From: DAIPHL01 sp036771375
GTDB taxonomy: Bacteria; Synergistota; Synergistia; Synergistales; Synergistaceae
Length of the DNA stretch: 22,611 bases
Direction: 5' to 3'
Assembly (NCBI GenBank): GCA_036771375.1
Contig: DAIPHL010000017.1
Location: 1-22,611 of the forward strand
Positions 6,847-14,631 of the stretch are shown here, piece after piece. The notes below the pieces were generated by a model that ran no database searches, had not been told where the DNA came from, and saw nothing but the letters and a program-made list of their open reading frames with translations. Numbering within the stretch: position 1 is the stretch's first letter; each line of letters begins with the position of its first letter. The position numbers and the translations under genes were made by a program.

Positions 6847-7658
6847 AGCGATCTCAGCATGATCTCTACGTCGGGCAGGGTGCCGCTCGGAAGAAACTCG
6901 CGAGAGACGAGCTCTCGGCAGAGCGCGACCTCGGCCGGCTCTTCGAAGTTCCAGCGAAGATACTCTTTTTCGAAAAAACGTTTGGGCTCGCCGCGCCAGA
7001 CGACACGTCCCCCTTCGACCACGGCGACTCGGTCGACTTTTACCGCTTCCTCCATCCGATGCGTGATCTGTACGATCGTCATCCCCTGTTCATGTAAACC
7101 ACAGAGACACTTGAGAAAGGAACGTCGTCCCTCCGGATCGAGCATGGAGGTGGATTCGTCGAGAAAGAGCGCCTTCGGACGAAGGGCAATGGCTCCGGCC
7201 AGCGCCAATCGTTGTTTCTGTCCTCCGGAGAGAGAAAAGGAACCCCTCTTTCGCTTACTGGTAAGGTTCACCAATTCCAACGCCGCATCGACTCTCTCCA
7301 AAATCTCCTCGGAGGAAAATCCCAGGTTCTCAGGACCGAAGGCGACGTCCTCCTCGACGATCGAAGCGACGATCTGATCCTCCGGATTCTGAAAGACCAA
7401 CGCCACATTTTCACGAATTCTGCGCACGTTTTCGACGTCCCGCGTGTCGACACCCAGGACAAAACAAGCGCCCTGCGTCGGGAGCAGCAGGGCGTTGCAG
7501 ATCTTGGCGAGAGTCGACTTGCCGGAGCCGTTTGCGCCTACAAGCGCAAGCCATTCTCCCTCCCGGACGTCAAGGTCCACGCCATCCAAAGCGAGGGACG
7601 ACGCTCCGGGATACGAAAAACTTACCCCGCGCAAAGAGAAAACTGGAGTTTGGGACAT
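6837..7658 (-). CDS. ecfA1: ECF transporter ATP-binding protein EcfA1
   Basis: First ATPase of the energy-coupling factor module, 273 residues. Seen: Walker A GANGSGKST at 41-49, VFQNPEDQ near 88, signature LSGGQKQR at 143-150 and Walker B ALFLDESTSMLDP from 163. LDEST.MLDP is the hallmark of EcfA1. The start codon lies only four bases after the rplQ stop, so the transporter is co-transcribed with ribosomal genes, a layout known from Firmicutes and related phyla. Together with EcfA2 it hydrolyses ATP on the inner face of the membrane to drive uptake through EcfT. Confidence 0.95.
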   Translation of the reverse strand: MSQTPVFSLRGVSFSYPGASSLALDGVDLDVREGEWLALVGANGSGKSTLAKICNALLLPTQGACFVLGVDTRDVENVRRIRENVALVFQNPEDQIVASIVEEDVAFGPENLGFSSEEILERVDAALELVNLTSKRKRGSFSLSGGQKQRLALAGAIALRPKALFLDESTSMLDPEGRRSFLKCLCGLHEQGMTIVQITHRMEEAVKVDRVAVVEGGRVVWRGEPKRFFEKEYLRWNFEEPAEVALCRELVSREFLPSGTLPDVEIMLRSLCL

Positions 7659-7662
7659 CCCG

Positions 7663-8016
7663 TCAGTCTACTAATTCGATCACCGCCATCGGAGACGCGT
7701 CGCCGACCCTGTTCCCCAACTTGATGATCCTGGTATAACCGCCGTTCCTGTCGCCAAAACGCGGGGCCAGGTTGTCGAACAACTCGCACACGGCGGCTTT
7801 ATGTGGCATACGGGATATGACCATACGCCGATCTGCAAGGGTTCCCGATTTCGCCTTCGTGATCAGTTTTTCCGCCACCCGGCGGAGTTCTTTCGCTCTC
7901 GTCACGGTCGTCACGATGCGCCCCTCGACGAACAGGCTGGCGGCCATATTCCCGAGCATGGCCCGCCTGTGCGATCCGAAGCGCCCCAGACGCCGTAGAT
8001 TCATTCGATGTCTCAT
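7663..8016 (-). CDS. rplQ: 50S ribosomal protein L17
   Basis: Large-subunit protein of 117 residues with the conserved N-terminus MRHRMNLRRLGRFGSHRRAM and the central RAKELRRVAEKLIT helix typical of bacterial L17. AAGGAG lies eight bases before the ATG. It is the last ribosomal gene of the alpha block, directly after rpoA and directly before ecfA1. Confidence 0.97.
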   Translation of the reverse strand: MRHRMNLRRLGRFGSHRRAMLGNMAASLFVEGRIVTTVTRAKELRRVAEKLITKAKSGTLADRRMVISRMPHKAAVCELFDNLAPRFGDRNGGYTRIIKLGNRVGDASPMAVIELVD

Positions 8017-8052
8017 CCATGTCGCTCCTTTGCCGATATGTCTAAAGTCATG

Positions 8053-9081
8053 CTATTCCGAACGATCTCTTTCGGAATCGTCCTCTTCTCCACCGGATAG
8101 CGTAAGATCGAACTTTGTAAGTTTTTCCTCGATCTCCCTCAACGAGATTTTTCCCAGGTTGCGAATCTTCAGCAAATCCGCCCTCGAACGCGAGATCAGG
8201 TCTCCGATAAAGTGAACGCCACCCCTCATCAGGCAGTTCTCGCTGCGCACGGAGAGCTCCAGATCCCGCACCGGTCTGGCGTAAGCCGGATTGTCGCCAA
8301 GCTTCGCGAAGTTCCTGAAAGAACCGTCGGAGAGTTGCACCTTGTCGGGCGATTTCGTCGCCGGGGTGCCTTTTTGCTCGGCGAGCAACTCCGAGTCCTC
8401 CGGAGCGACGCTCTTTGCGATTTTAAAGAAGTAATCTTTGAGAATCACGGACGCCTGGCAGACCGCATCTTTGGGAGCAACGACTCCGTTCGTCCAGATC
8501 TCGAGCACCAATCGATCGTAGTCCGTCCTCTGTCCCTTACGGGTATCCTTGACCTCGTACTTGACCCTCTTGGCGGGCGAGAAAATCGCGTCGACCATCA
8601 ATGCGTCCACCGGAAGGTAAGCGGGCCTCGCTCTATCCAAAGGCGCATACCCCGTCCCCGACTCGACATAAAAATCCATCGACAGCGCCGCCCCTTCCTC
8701 CAGGTGGCAGATCAACGCGTCCGGATCGGGAAATTCGATTTCGCTGTCCGGTTGTATGTCCGCGGCGGTAACCACTTTGGGACCTTTCGCCTCAAGATGT
8801 AAAATCCTGAACTCCGCCGAAAACGAGCGTACGGGGATATGTTTTACATTCATAAGAAGCTCTATCATATCTTCTTTTACGCCAGATACGGTCGTAAATT
8901 CGTGCACGACTCCGTCCACCCGAACGGCGGTAATCGCAGCACCGGATATAGAGGAGAGAAGCACTCTGCGCAGAGAGTTGCCTATCGTCACACCATATCC
9001 TCTTTCGAGGGGCTCTATGACAATCCTGCCATACGACGGCGTGTTTTCCTCTACAATGACCTCATAGCGGGCATGCTCCAA
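8053..9081 (-). CDS. rpoA: DNA-directed RNA polymerase subunit alpha
   Basis: Alpha subunit of RNA polymerase, whose N-terminal domain dimerises to nucleate assembly. The C-terminal domain binds UP elements and activators. I choose the TTG at 9081 (LEHARYEVIVEENTP, 342 residues) because AGGTGG sits seven bases before it. The open frame runs 28 codons further upstream, but that part crosses the intergenic promoter region and the ribosome-binding site. Seen: assembly-domain patterns GRIVIEPLERGYGVTIGNSL and LRRVLLSSI, and the helix-hairpin-helix of the C-terminal domain in IRNLGKISLREIEEKL. The tail is acidic (EEDDSERDRSE). The common partner gene rpsD is missing immediately upstream. Confidence 0.96.
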   Translation of the reverse strand: MEHARYEVIVEENTPSYGRIVIEPLERGYGVTIGNSLRRVLLSSISGAAITAVRVDGVVHEFTTVSGVKEDMIELLMNVKHIPVRSFSAEFRILHLEAKGPKVVTAADIQPDSEIEFPDPDALICHLEEGAALSMDFYVESGTGYAPLDRARPAYLPVDALMVDAIFSPAKRVKYEVKDTRKGQRTDYDRLVLEIWTNGVVAPKDAVCQASVILKDYFFKIAKSVAPEDSELLAEQKGTPATKSPDKVQLSDGSFRNFAKLGDNPAYARPVRDLELSVRSENCLMRGGVHFIGDLISRSRADLLKIRNLGKISLREIEEKLTKFDLTLSGGEEDDSERDRSE

Positions 9082-9136
9082 AGTTCCCCCACCTTTCACT
9101 TTACAGTGGCGCGCCAGACAACGACGCGAGCATATC

Positions 9137-9165
9137 ATTATACCCCCCGAGGGGGATTTTTGCAA
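9137..9165 (-). promoter_or_regulatory. Internal promoter driving rpoA-rplQ-ecf-truA
   Basis: On the minus strand TTGCAA (9165-9160) and a perfect TATAAT (9142-9137) are separated by exactly 17 bases. Transcription would begin near 9130, leaving a leader of about 50 bases before the rpoA TTG. The spacer carries the short palindrome CCCCCTCGGGGG. The -35 box lies about ten bases after the rpsK stop. This is the best-matching promoter I can see inside the ribosomal super-operon. Confidence 0.65.
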
Positions 9166-9174
9166 AAATTCGCC

Positions 9175-9567
9175 TCACACGCGACGTCTTTTCGGAGGCC
9201 GACAACCGTTGTGAGGAATCGGCGTGGCATCCTGGATGACGTTCACCTGCAAACCGGCGGCCTGCAACGACCGAATCGCCGATTCTCGGCCAGGACCGGG
9301 CCCTCTTACAATGACATCGATCTCCACAACCCCGTGATCCTGTGCAACTTTGGCCGCCTGTGCCGCAGACATCTGGGCGGCATATGGCGTGGATTTTCTC
9401 GTGCCCTTGAAACCGACATTCCCTCCCGACGCCCAGGAGAGAGCGTTCCCCTGCTTGTCGGTCAACGTGACGATCGTGTTGTTGAACGTCGAATAGATAT
9501 GAGCGACGCCATAACTGACGTGCTTTTTTTCCTTTCTCTTTCCTCTACGCTGTACTCGCTTTGCCAC
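9175..9567 (-). CDS. rpsK: 30S ribosomal protein S11
   Basis: Small-subunit platform protein, 130 residues. Seen: the conserved block STFNNTIVTLTDKQGNALSW, then GFKGTRKSTPYAAQ, and the C-terminal NGCRPPKRRRV. The start is GTG, not ATG, with AGGAGGG seven bases upstream. It follows rpsM by 30 bases. Confidence 0.97.
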   Translation of the reverse strand: MAKRVQRRGKRKEKKHVSYGVAHIYSTFNNTIVTLTDKQGNALSWASGGNVGFKGTRKSTPYAAQMSAAQAAKVAQDHGVVEIDVIVRGPGPGRESAIRSLQAAGLQVNVIQDATPIPHNGCRPPKRRRV

Positions 9568-9597
9568 CGATCTTCCCTCCTCGTTCTCAAAACCGGA

Positions 9598-9975
9598 CTA
9601 CTTGGTGACTTTCTTCTTGCCCGCAACGGTATGTTTCGGTCCCTTGCGCGTGCGGGCGTTCGTCTTGGTGTGCTGCCCGCGAACAGGCAGACCGAGGCGA
9701 TGGCGAAGACCGCGATAGCAACCGATATCCATGAGGCGCTTGATGTTCATGCTGATATCCCTGCGCAGATCGCCTTCAACCTTGTAGTTGTTTTCCAGCT
9801 CCGCTCGCAGTTTCTGCGCATCCTCGTCGGTGAGATTTTTCACTCTCGTGTTCGGGTCCACTCCGGTGGCAGCCAGAATTTTTTTCGATGTGGGCAGACC
9901 GATACCGAAAATATAGGTAAGCCCGATTTCGATTCTCTTTTCCCTTGGCAGGTCGACTCCCGCGATGCGTGCCAT
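9598..9975 (-). CDS. rpsM: 30S ribosomal protein S13
   Basis: Small-subunit head protein of 125 residues that contacts the P-site tRNA and bridges to the large subunit. Seen: N-terminal ARIAGVDLPREKRIEIGL, the helix-hairpin-helix FGIGLPTSKKIL, and the C-terminal basic tail GLPVRGQHTKTNARTRKGP. Its ribosome-binding site, GGAGG, lies across the stop codon of rpmJ, so the two are closely coupled. Confidence 0.97.
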   Translation of the reverse strand: MARIAGVDLPREKRIEIGLTYIFGIGLPTSKKILAATGVDPNTRVKNLTDEDAQKLRAELENNYKVEGDLRRDISMNIKRLMDIGCYRGLRHRLGLPVRGQHTKTNARTRKGPKHTVAGKKKVTK

Positions 9976-9980
9976 ACAAG

Positions 9981-10106
9981 TTACCTCCTCGCGCCCTGGC
10001 GTTGTTTGTGTCTGGGGTTTCTGCTACAGATGACCCGGACGACCCCATGTCTTTTAATGATCCTACAGTATTCACAGACGGTCTTGACCGACGGCCTTAC
10101 CTTCAT
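9981..10106 (-). CDS. rpmJ: 50S ribosomal protein L36
   Basis: A 41-residue ribosomal protein read directly from the sequence: starts MKVRPSVKTVCEYCRII and ends HKQRQGARR. It has the zinc-binding set Cys11, Cys14, Cys27 and His33, so it is the zinc-containing form. The ATG is preceded by TAGGAGG eight bases upstream and the stop is TAA at 9981-9983, five bases before rpsM. Position between infA and rpsM is the standard one. Slightly longer at the C-terminus than the common 37-38 residues. Confidence 0.96.
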   Translation of the reverse strand: MKVRPSVKTVCEYCRIIKRHGVVRVICSRNPRHKQRQGARR

Positions 10107-10146
10107 TTTCAAAACCTCCTAAGAACAAATCTCTTCGCACCCAAGC

Positions 10147-10365
10147 CTATTTGTATCGATATACGATCCTTCCTCTGGTGAGATCGTACGGTGTCAGTTG
10201 AATCAAAACCCGATCCCCGGGGAGAATCCTGATAAAATGCATCCGCATCTTGCCCGAAACATGTGCAAGCACCTTGTGGCCGTTCTCCAGCTCCACCCTG
10301 AACATCGCGTTGGGCAGTGGCTCGACCACCTTTCCCCTCACCTCGATCACATCGTCTTTGGCCAT
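10147..10365 (-). CDS. infA: Translation initiation factor IF-1
   Basis: A 72-residue OB-fold protein that binds the A site of the 30S subunit during initiation. The start chosen is MAKDDVIEVRGKVVEPLPNA, which matches the family N-terminus. An upstream in-frame ATG at 10377 abuts AGGAGG with no spacing and would add four residues, so it is less likely. The conserved GKMRMHFIRILPGDRV block is intact. It lies between the KOW-domain gene and rpmJ. Confidence 0.96.
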   Translation of the reverse strand: MAKDDVIEVRGKVVEPLPNAMFRVELENGHKVLAHVSGKMRMHFIRILPGDRVLIQLTPYDLTRGRIVYRYK

Positions 10366-10382
10366 GCGTCTTTCCATCCTCC

Positions 10383-10694
10383 TCAAGAACAAGTCGTGAA
10401 ATCGTTATCTTTATGACGTCTCAGGATGTCGACAAGCCATCCGTCGTCAAGAGTTTTTCCCCTGGCAACGCGCTCGGCCACCTCACCGGAGATCCGCCCG
10501 GTTTCCCGGACATGGCGCAAGCTCTTCCGTTTTGTCTTCCTCGCCGAGATGTGTTTCCCATCGGCAATCAGGATTTTATCATCGTTTTCGTCAAATCCCA
10601 CCACGACACAAACGGTGCCTTTGTTTCTTCCCTGTTGCACGATCACCAAACTGCCTAAGGGGGAAAGCCAGTCTTTTTCACAACTTATTCCCAC
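10383..10694 (-). CDS. KOW-domain RNA-binding protein (L14e-like)
   Basis: Small protein of 103 residues with an N-terminal KOW motif (LGSLVIVQQGRNKGTVCVVVGF) followed by a basic stretch (RKTKRKSLRH). This matches the L14e/L6e/L27e-like family found in many Firmicutes and relatives between map and infA. A role in RNA or ribosome binding is expected from the fold; no precise function is established that I know of. The start appears to be GTG, overlapping the end of map by ten bases and without a clear ribosome-binding site, so translation is probably coupled to map. A later start would cut into the KOW motif. Confidence 0.85.
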   Translation of the reverse strand: MGISCEKDWLSPLGSLVIVQQGRNKGTVCVVVGFDENDDKILIADGKHISARKTKRKSLRHVRETGRISGEVAERVARGKTLDDGWLVDILRRHKDNDFTTCS

Positions 10695-11455
10695 GGCGTC
10701 AGGATTTCATAGCCGTCCTCCGTCACGAGGAGAGCGTGTTCAAAATGGGCGGCGTCCGAACCGTCCACGGTCACCACCGTCCAACCGTCTTCGAGGTTCT
10801 TGACGGGCTCCTTCCCACTCATCACCATCGGCTCGACGCAGAACGTCATCCCCGGTTTCAGGGTGATCCCACTATTCGGTCTCCCATGGTTGGGAATCTG
10901 TGGGGGCTCGTGCAGTCTCCTGCCGATTCCATGCCCGGCATAGTCACGAACCAAGCCGCATCCTCTCGATAACACCCAGTGCTCCACAGCGTGACCGATA
11001 TCCCCTATCGTCTTGCCGGGAGCGATCTGCTCAAGACCGACATAAAGCGCTCGATGCGTCGTTTCGAGAAGCGAGCGTCGCGCTTCGGAGATCGTCCCCA
11101 CCGGATACGTGCAGGCGGCGTCTCCGTAGTAACCGTCCACAAGGGAGCCGACGTCGACGCTGACAATGTCCCCTTCTTCCAGGATACGGTCCCCGCTTGG
11201 AATCCCGTGCACGACCTCGTCGTTGATGGAGACGCAGATGGATCCCGGAAAGGGAGTCCAGATACCGGGAACCCTGTACCCCTTGAAGGCCGCTTTCGCG
11301 GACTCCTTTTCGAGAAGGGACTCCGCGGCCAAGTCCAGCGCCAACGTGTCGACGCCCGGTTTGATCATGTCCTTCATCAACTTCAGTATATCCGCGACGA
11401 CGGCCCCCGCTTTCCTCATCTTTTCGATTTCAAACGGTTTTTTGAAGGTGACCAT
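10685..11455 (-). CDS. map: Type I methionine aminopeptidase
   Basis: Removes the initiator methionine from nascent proteins using a two-metal centre. The protein has 256 residues. The five metal ligands are visible in their usual settings: two Asp in VDVGSLVDGYYGDAACTY, His in GHGIGRRLHEPPQIPNHG, Glu in FCVEPMV and Glu in FEHALLVTEDGYEILTP. There is no N-terminal zinc-finger or SH3 extension, so it is the short bacterial type (Ia). The ATG lies two bases after the adk stop and has only a weak ribosome-binding site, which implies coupling with adk. Confidence 0.97.
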   Translation of the reverse strand: MVTFKKPFEIEKMRKAGAVVADILKLMKDMIKPGVDTLALDLAAESLLEKESAKAAFKGYRVPGIWTPFPGSICVSINDEVVHGIPSGDRILEEGDIVSVDVGSLVDGYYGDAACTYPVGTISEARRSLLETTHRALYVGLEQIAPGKTIGDIGHAVEHWVLSRGCGLVRDYAGHGIGRRLHEPPQIPNHGRPNSGITLKPGMTFCVEPMVMSGKEPVKNLEDGWTVVTVDGSDAAHFEHALLVTEDGYEILTPWE

Positions 11456-11457
11456 GC

Positions 11458-12105
11458 TCAGGCTTTCAGTCCAAGGGACTCCAGGTGTCTTAAAACGGCA
11501 TCCTGCGCGCCGGAGGCGTCGACTCTGTGCAGGAGCCCCTTTTTCTCGTAGTACGCCACGAGCGGCGCGGTCTGCTCATGATACACGGAAAGCCGGTTCC
11601 TGATGACGGTCTCCTTGTCGTCGTCCCTCTGTATTACGGGCCCCGCGCATTCGTCGCACCGGCCCTCGCGCTTCGGCGGATGCGACAGGACGTTGTAAAT
11701 CGCTTTGCAGGACGAACAGACCCTGCGACTCGTCAGGCGATGGACGACCGTTTCGTCGGAGAGCTCCAGCAGAACGACCGCGTCCAGCGCGATCGACATC
11801 TCCCGAAGAAGGGCATCGAGGGCCTCGGCCTGTGCGATGGTGCGAGGGAAACCGTCGAGCAAAAAACCTTCTTTCGCGTCCGCTTCCGACAACCGGGAAC
11901 GCATCATATCGACGATGAGATCGTCCGGCACGAGCTTTCCGGCATCCATAAACGTCCTCGCGGCAACGCCCAGGTCCGTCCCCCTTTTGACGTTGTCCCG
12001 CAGGATATCTCCGGTGGAGATATGGGCCATCGGGTACCTGGCCCCGATCGAGGATGCCTGCGTCCCCTTGCCCGCTCCTGGTGGTCCTACAAGAATTATG
12101 CGCAT
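11458..12105 (-). CDS. adk: Adenylate kinase, zinc-binding LID form
   Basis: Catalyses ATP + AMP to 2 ADP; 215 residues, the long bacterial form. Seen: P-loop GPPGAGKGT at 7-15, AMP-binding region HISTGDILRDNVKRG, LLDGFPRT near 82-88, and a LID domain with Cys130, Cys133, Cys150 and Cys153, which should bind zinc. The start has GGAGGGGG upstream. It lies between secY and map, as in many bacteria. Confidence 0.97.
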   Translation of the reverse strand: MRIILVGPPGAGKGTQASSIGARYPMAHISTGDILRDNVKRGTDLGVAARTFMDAGKLVPDDLIVDMMRSRLSEADAKEGFLLDGFPRTIAQAEALDALLREMSIALDAVVLLELSDETVVHRLTSRRVCSSCKAIYNVLSHPPKREGRCDECAGPVIQRDDDKETVIRNRLSVYHEQTAPLVAYYEKKGLLHRVDASGAQDAVLRHLESLGLKA

Positions 12106-12150
12106 GCGTACCCCCTCCGAGTCATCCTTTTCGCTCCCTTTACGAAAAAA

Positions 12151-13437
12151 CTACAGAAGCCCGCCGCTTTTGCTGCGGCGCTTGAGTATCCCCTCGTACT
12201 GACGCATCAGCATCTGCCCTTCCACCTGGTGAACCGTGTCGAGAGCTACGCCCACCACGATGAGAACGGCCGTCCCGCCGAAATAAAACGTGTTGATCTT
12301 CATCACGCCCGACATGAAAGTCGGTATGAGCGCGATGACGGCAAGAGCGAAGGCGCCTCCCAGGGTGATCCGGTTCATGACCTTCTCTATGTAATCCGTC
12401 GTCGGCTTTCCGGGACGAATTCCCAGGATGAAACCTCCGTATTTCTTCATGTTGTTGGACAGGTCGGAGGGGTTGAACACGACCGCCGTGTAAAAATACG
12501 AAAAGAACACGATCAACAACACGTAGAAGATCATATAGATGAAACTGGTCGGCGAAAAGGCCCGCTTGATGTACTCGGCGACCGCTCCCGAGAAAAGGCT
12601 CGCCAGGGTATAGGGAAAGAGCAGCACCGACGAAGCGAAGATGATCGGGATAACCCCGGACGTGTTGACCCGCAGAGGGATGAACGTGCTCTGTCCTCCG
12701 TATACCTTGTTGCCGACGGTTCTCTTTGCGTACTGCACGGGGAGACGTCGTTGCCCCTCCTGGAGGAGCACGCATCCGGCGATGACCAATACGATGACGA
12801 TCAGCGCGAGAACCAGGGTAACCGGATTCATCTCGCCCAGGCTGACCAGTTTGACCGTCGACACGACGGCTTCCGGCAGACGGGCTACGATCCCCGCGTA
12901 AATCAAAAGCGATATTCCGTTTCCGATGCCGTGGTCGGACATCACCTCTCCCAACCACATGACCACGACAGAACCGGTCGTGACGGTCGCGACGACGACG
13001 ACGAACGACAACAAGCCGCCGGCGAATATTCCGAGGTTTCTCAACCACATGGCCAGACCGACCGCCTGGACGATGGCGAAGAAGATCGTCCCGTACCTCG
13101 TATATTGCACGATCTTTTTACGTCCATCCTCTCCCTCCTTTTGCATCTTTTCGAGGGAGGGAACCACCACGACGAGAAGCTGCATGACGATGCTGGAGTT
13201 GATATAAGGAGCGACCCCGAGAGCGAACACGCTGAATCTCCTGAGGGCTCCTCCGGCGAAGAGGTCCAGAAAACCAAGGACGCCTCCCTGCGCAAACAGC
13301 CGCGACATGGCCTCCGCGTCTATTCCGGGCGTCGGAATATGTGCTCCCAGTCTGTACACGAAAAGAGCCGCGATGACGAATAAGATTCTCCTTTTCAGAT
13401 CAGGCAGCCGAAATGCGTCCCGGAATCCCTCGATCAC
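12151..13437 (-). CDS. secY: Preprotein translocase subunit SecY
   Basis: Central channel of the Sec translocase in the cytoplasmic membrane, 428 residues with about ten hydrophobic helices. Seen: N-terminal FRDAFRLPDLKRRILFVIAALFVYRLGAHIPTPGID, the plug/helix-2 region LFAGGALRRFSVFALGVAPYINSSI, the GIGNGISLLIY motif and the C-terminal cytosolic loop FILGIRPGKPTTDYIEKVMNRITLGGA. The start is GTG, one base after the rplO stop, with GAGGTGA inside the end of rplO as ribosome-binding site. Confidence 0.97.
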   Translation of the reverse strand: MIEGFRDAFRLPDLKRRILFVIAALFVYRLGAHIPTPGIDAEAMSRLFAQGGVLGFLDLFAGGALRRFSVFALGVAPYINSSIVMQLLVVVVPSLEKMQKEGEDGRKKIVQYTRYGTIFFAIVQAVGLAMWLRNLGIFAGGLLSFVVVVATVTTGSVVVMWLGEVMSDHGIGNGISLLIYAGIVARLPEAVVSTVKLVSLGEMNPVTLVLALIVIVLVIAGCVLLQEGQRRLPVQYAKRTVGNKVYGGQSTFIPLRVNTSGVIPIIFASSVLLFPYTLASLFSGAVAEYIKRAFSPTSFIYMIFYVLLIVFFSYFYTAVVFNPSDLSNNMKKYGGFILGIRPGKPTTDYIEKVMNRITLGGAFALAVIALIPTFMSGVMKINTFYFGGTAVLIVVGVALDTVHQVEGQMLMRQYEGILKRRSKSGGLL

Positions 13438-13438
13438 G

Positions 13439-13885
13439 CTAATTCACCTCGGCCTTCCCACCAGCGGCCTCGATCTTGCTCTTGGCGGATGCACTGAAGG
13501 CATCGGCCTTCACCGTCAGACCTCTGGAAAGCTCGCCTTCCCCCAGAATTTTAACCGGTTTTTGAAGCGTGGAGATCAGGCGCTTCTCCAAGAGTTCCTT
13601 GGCGGAAACCGTGACGCCCGCCTCGAAACACCGTTCGAGATCCTTCACGTTCACCGTCTGATAGTCTGTCGCGTGCCTGAAGTTACTGAAGCCGCGTTTG
13701 GGGATACGCCGGGCGAGGGGCATCTGTCCTCCTTCGAAATTGAGGCCGACGCTGCGTCCCGCCCTCGCCTTCTGTCCCTTGTGCCCCTTTCCCGCTGTTT
13801 TGCCCTTTCCGCTTCCGATGCCCATTCCAAGGCGCTTGGGTTTCCGCCTCGACCCGGGAGCCGGAGACAAATCGTGCAGATTCAT
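13439..13885 (-). CDS. rplO: 50S ribosomal protein L15
   Basis: Large-subunit protein of 148 residues with the usual glycine- and lysine-rich N-terminal extension (GMGIGSGKGKTAGKGHKGQKARAG) that threads into 23S rRNA. The globular C-terminal half contains KILGEGELSRGLTVKADAFS. AGGAGG precedes the ATG. It lies between rpmD and secY. Confidence 0.97.
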   Translation of the reverse strand: MNLHDLSPAPGSRRKPKRLGMGIGSGKGKTAGKGHKGQKARAGRSVGLNFEGGQMPLARRIPKRGFSNFRHATDYQTVNVKDLERCFEAGVTVSAKELLEKRLISTLQKPVKILGEGELSRGLTVKADAFSASAKSKIEAAGGKAEVN

Positions 13886-13897
13886 CCGTTACGCCTC

Positions 13898-14080
13898 CTA
13901 ATTCGTCTTCACAAACTCGACCAGGTGAATGACGGACTCGATCATTCCCCGCACCTGTGGCGTATCCTCATGCTCCACAGTCTGGTTGAGTTTTTTCAGG
14001 CCAAGCGCCCTGATCGTGCGCGCCTGCCGTTTTGGACGACCAATCGTACTTTTTTTCCATGTAACCCGCAACTTTGCCAT
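13898..14080 (-). CDS. rpmD: 50S ribosomal protein L30
   Basis: A 60-residue protein, the normal length for bacterial L30. Seen: KLRVTWKKSTIGRPKRQARTI followed by ALGLKKLNQTVEHEDTPQVRGMI, the conserved family pattern. TAGGAGG lies upstream of the ATG, overlapping the end of rpsE. It is placed between rpsE and rplO as expected. Confidence 0.96.
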   Translation of the reverse strand: MAKLRVTWKKSTIGRPKRQARTIRALGLKKLNQTVEHEDTPQVRGMIESVIHLVEFVKTN

Positions 14081-14091
14081 GAGAAATCCTC

Positions 14092-14619
14092 CTAAGCCGT
14101 CGCCGTGGAACGGCTCTCCTTGCCTCTGAGCTTGAAAACCTCTTCGGGGGTGCGAAGGCCCTTGACCGCTTCGAACGTCGCGTACGCCACGTTAACCGGG
14201 TTGGACGTCCGGCCGATCACCTTCGTCAGCACGTCCTTGACTCCGCCGAGCTCCATGATCGCTCTCACCACCGCGCCTGCGATGACGCCGGTCCCCGGGG
14301 CGGCCGGACGAATCAGCACCTCCGCCGCGCCGAACTTGCCCAGGATGGGATGCGGTATCGTGTGTCCCACCTTCTTCATGTCGATCATGTTCTTTTTTGC
14401 ATGGTCGATGCCCTTGCGGACCGCCTCGGAAATCTCACGTGCCTTTCCCATGCCGACTCCTACCTGGTCGATTCCATCGCCCACGACGACAAGCACGCTG
14501 AAGCGGAAACGCTTACCGCCCTTTACGACCTTGCTGACCCTGTTTATCGATACGACGCGCTCCGTGAGCTCCATTCCCCTGCTGCTGTAATTCTTATTAG
14601 GTTGATTCTGGGTTGCCAA
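14092..14619 (-). CDS. rpsE: 30S ribosomal protein S5
   Basis: Small-subunit protein near the mRNA entry tunnel, important for decoding accuracy; 175 residues from the TTG start. Seen: ELTERVVSINRVSKVVKGGKRFRFS, VVGDGIDQVGVGMGKAREISEAVRKG, and the C-terminal domain ending in TFEAVKGLRTPEEVFKLRG. The TTG at 14619 has GGGAGG seven bases upstream. The alternative ATG 15 codons later has its purine-rich sequence directly abutting the codon. I therefore keep TTG, which gives a short polar N-terminal extension. Confidence 0.96.
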   Translation of the reverse strand: MATQNQPNKNYSSRGMELTERVVSINRVSKVVKGGKRFRFSVLVVVGDGIDQVGVGMGKAREISEAVRKGIDHAKKNMIDMKKVGHTIPHPILGKFGAAEVLIRPAAPGTGVIAGAVVRAIMELGGVKDVLTKVIGRTSNPVNVAYATFEAVKGLRTPEEVFKLRGKESRSTATA

Positions 14620-14631
14620 AGTCTTCCCTCC

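Noticed and set aside
8839..10122. Plus-strand open frame of 427 codons opposite rpoA, rpsK, rpsM and rpmJ
   Set aside because: Antisense to certain genes, crosses the rpoA promoter gap, and has no coherent domain.
11527..13383. Plus-strand open frame of 618 codons opposite adk and secY
   Set aside because: It spans two well-identified genes and their gap. The translation is rich in His, Asp and Arg, as expected for the antisense of hydrophobic SecY codons. It is a shadow frame.
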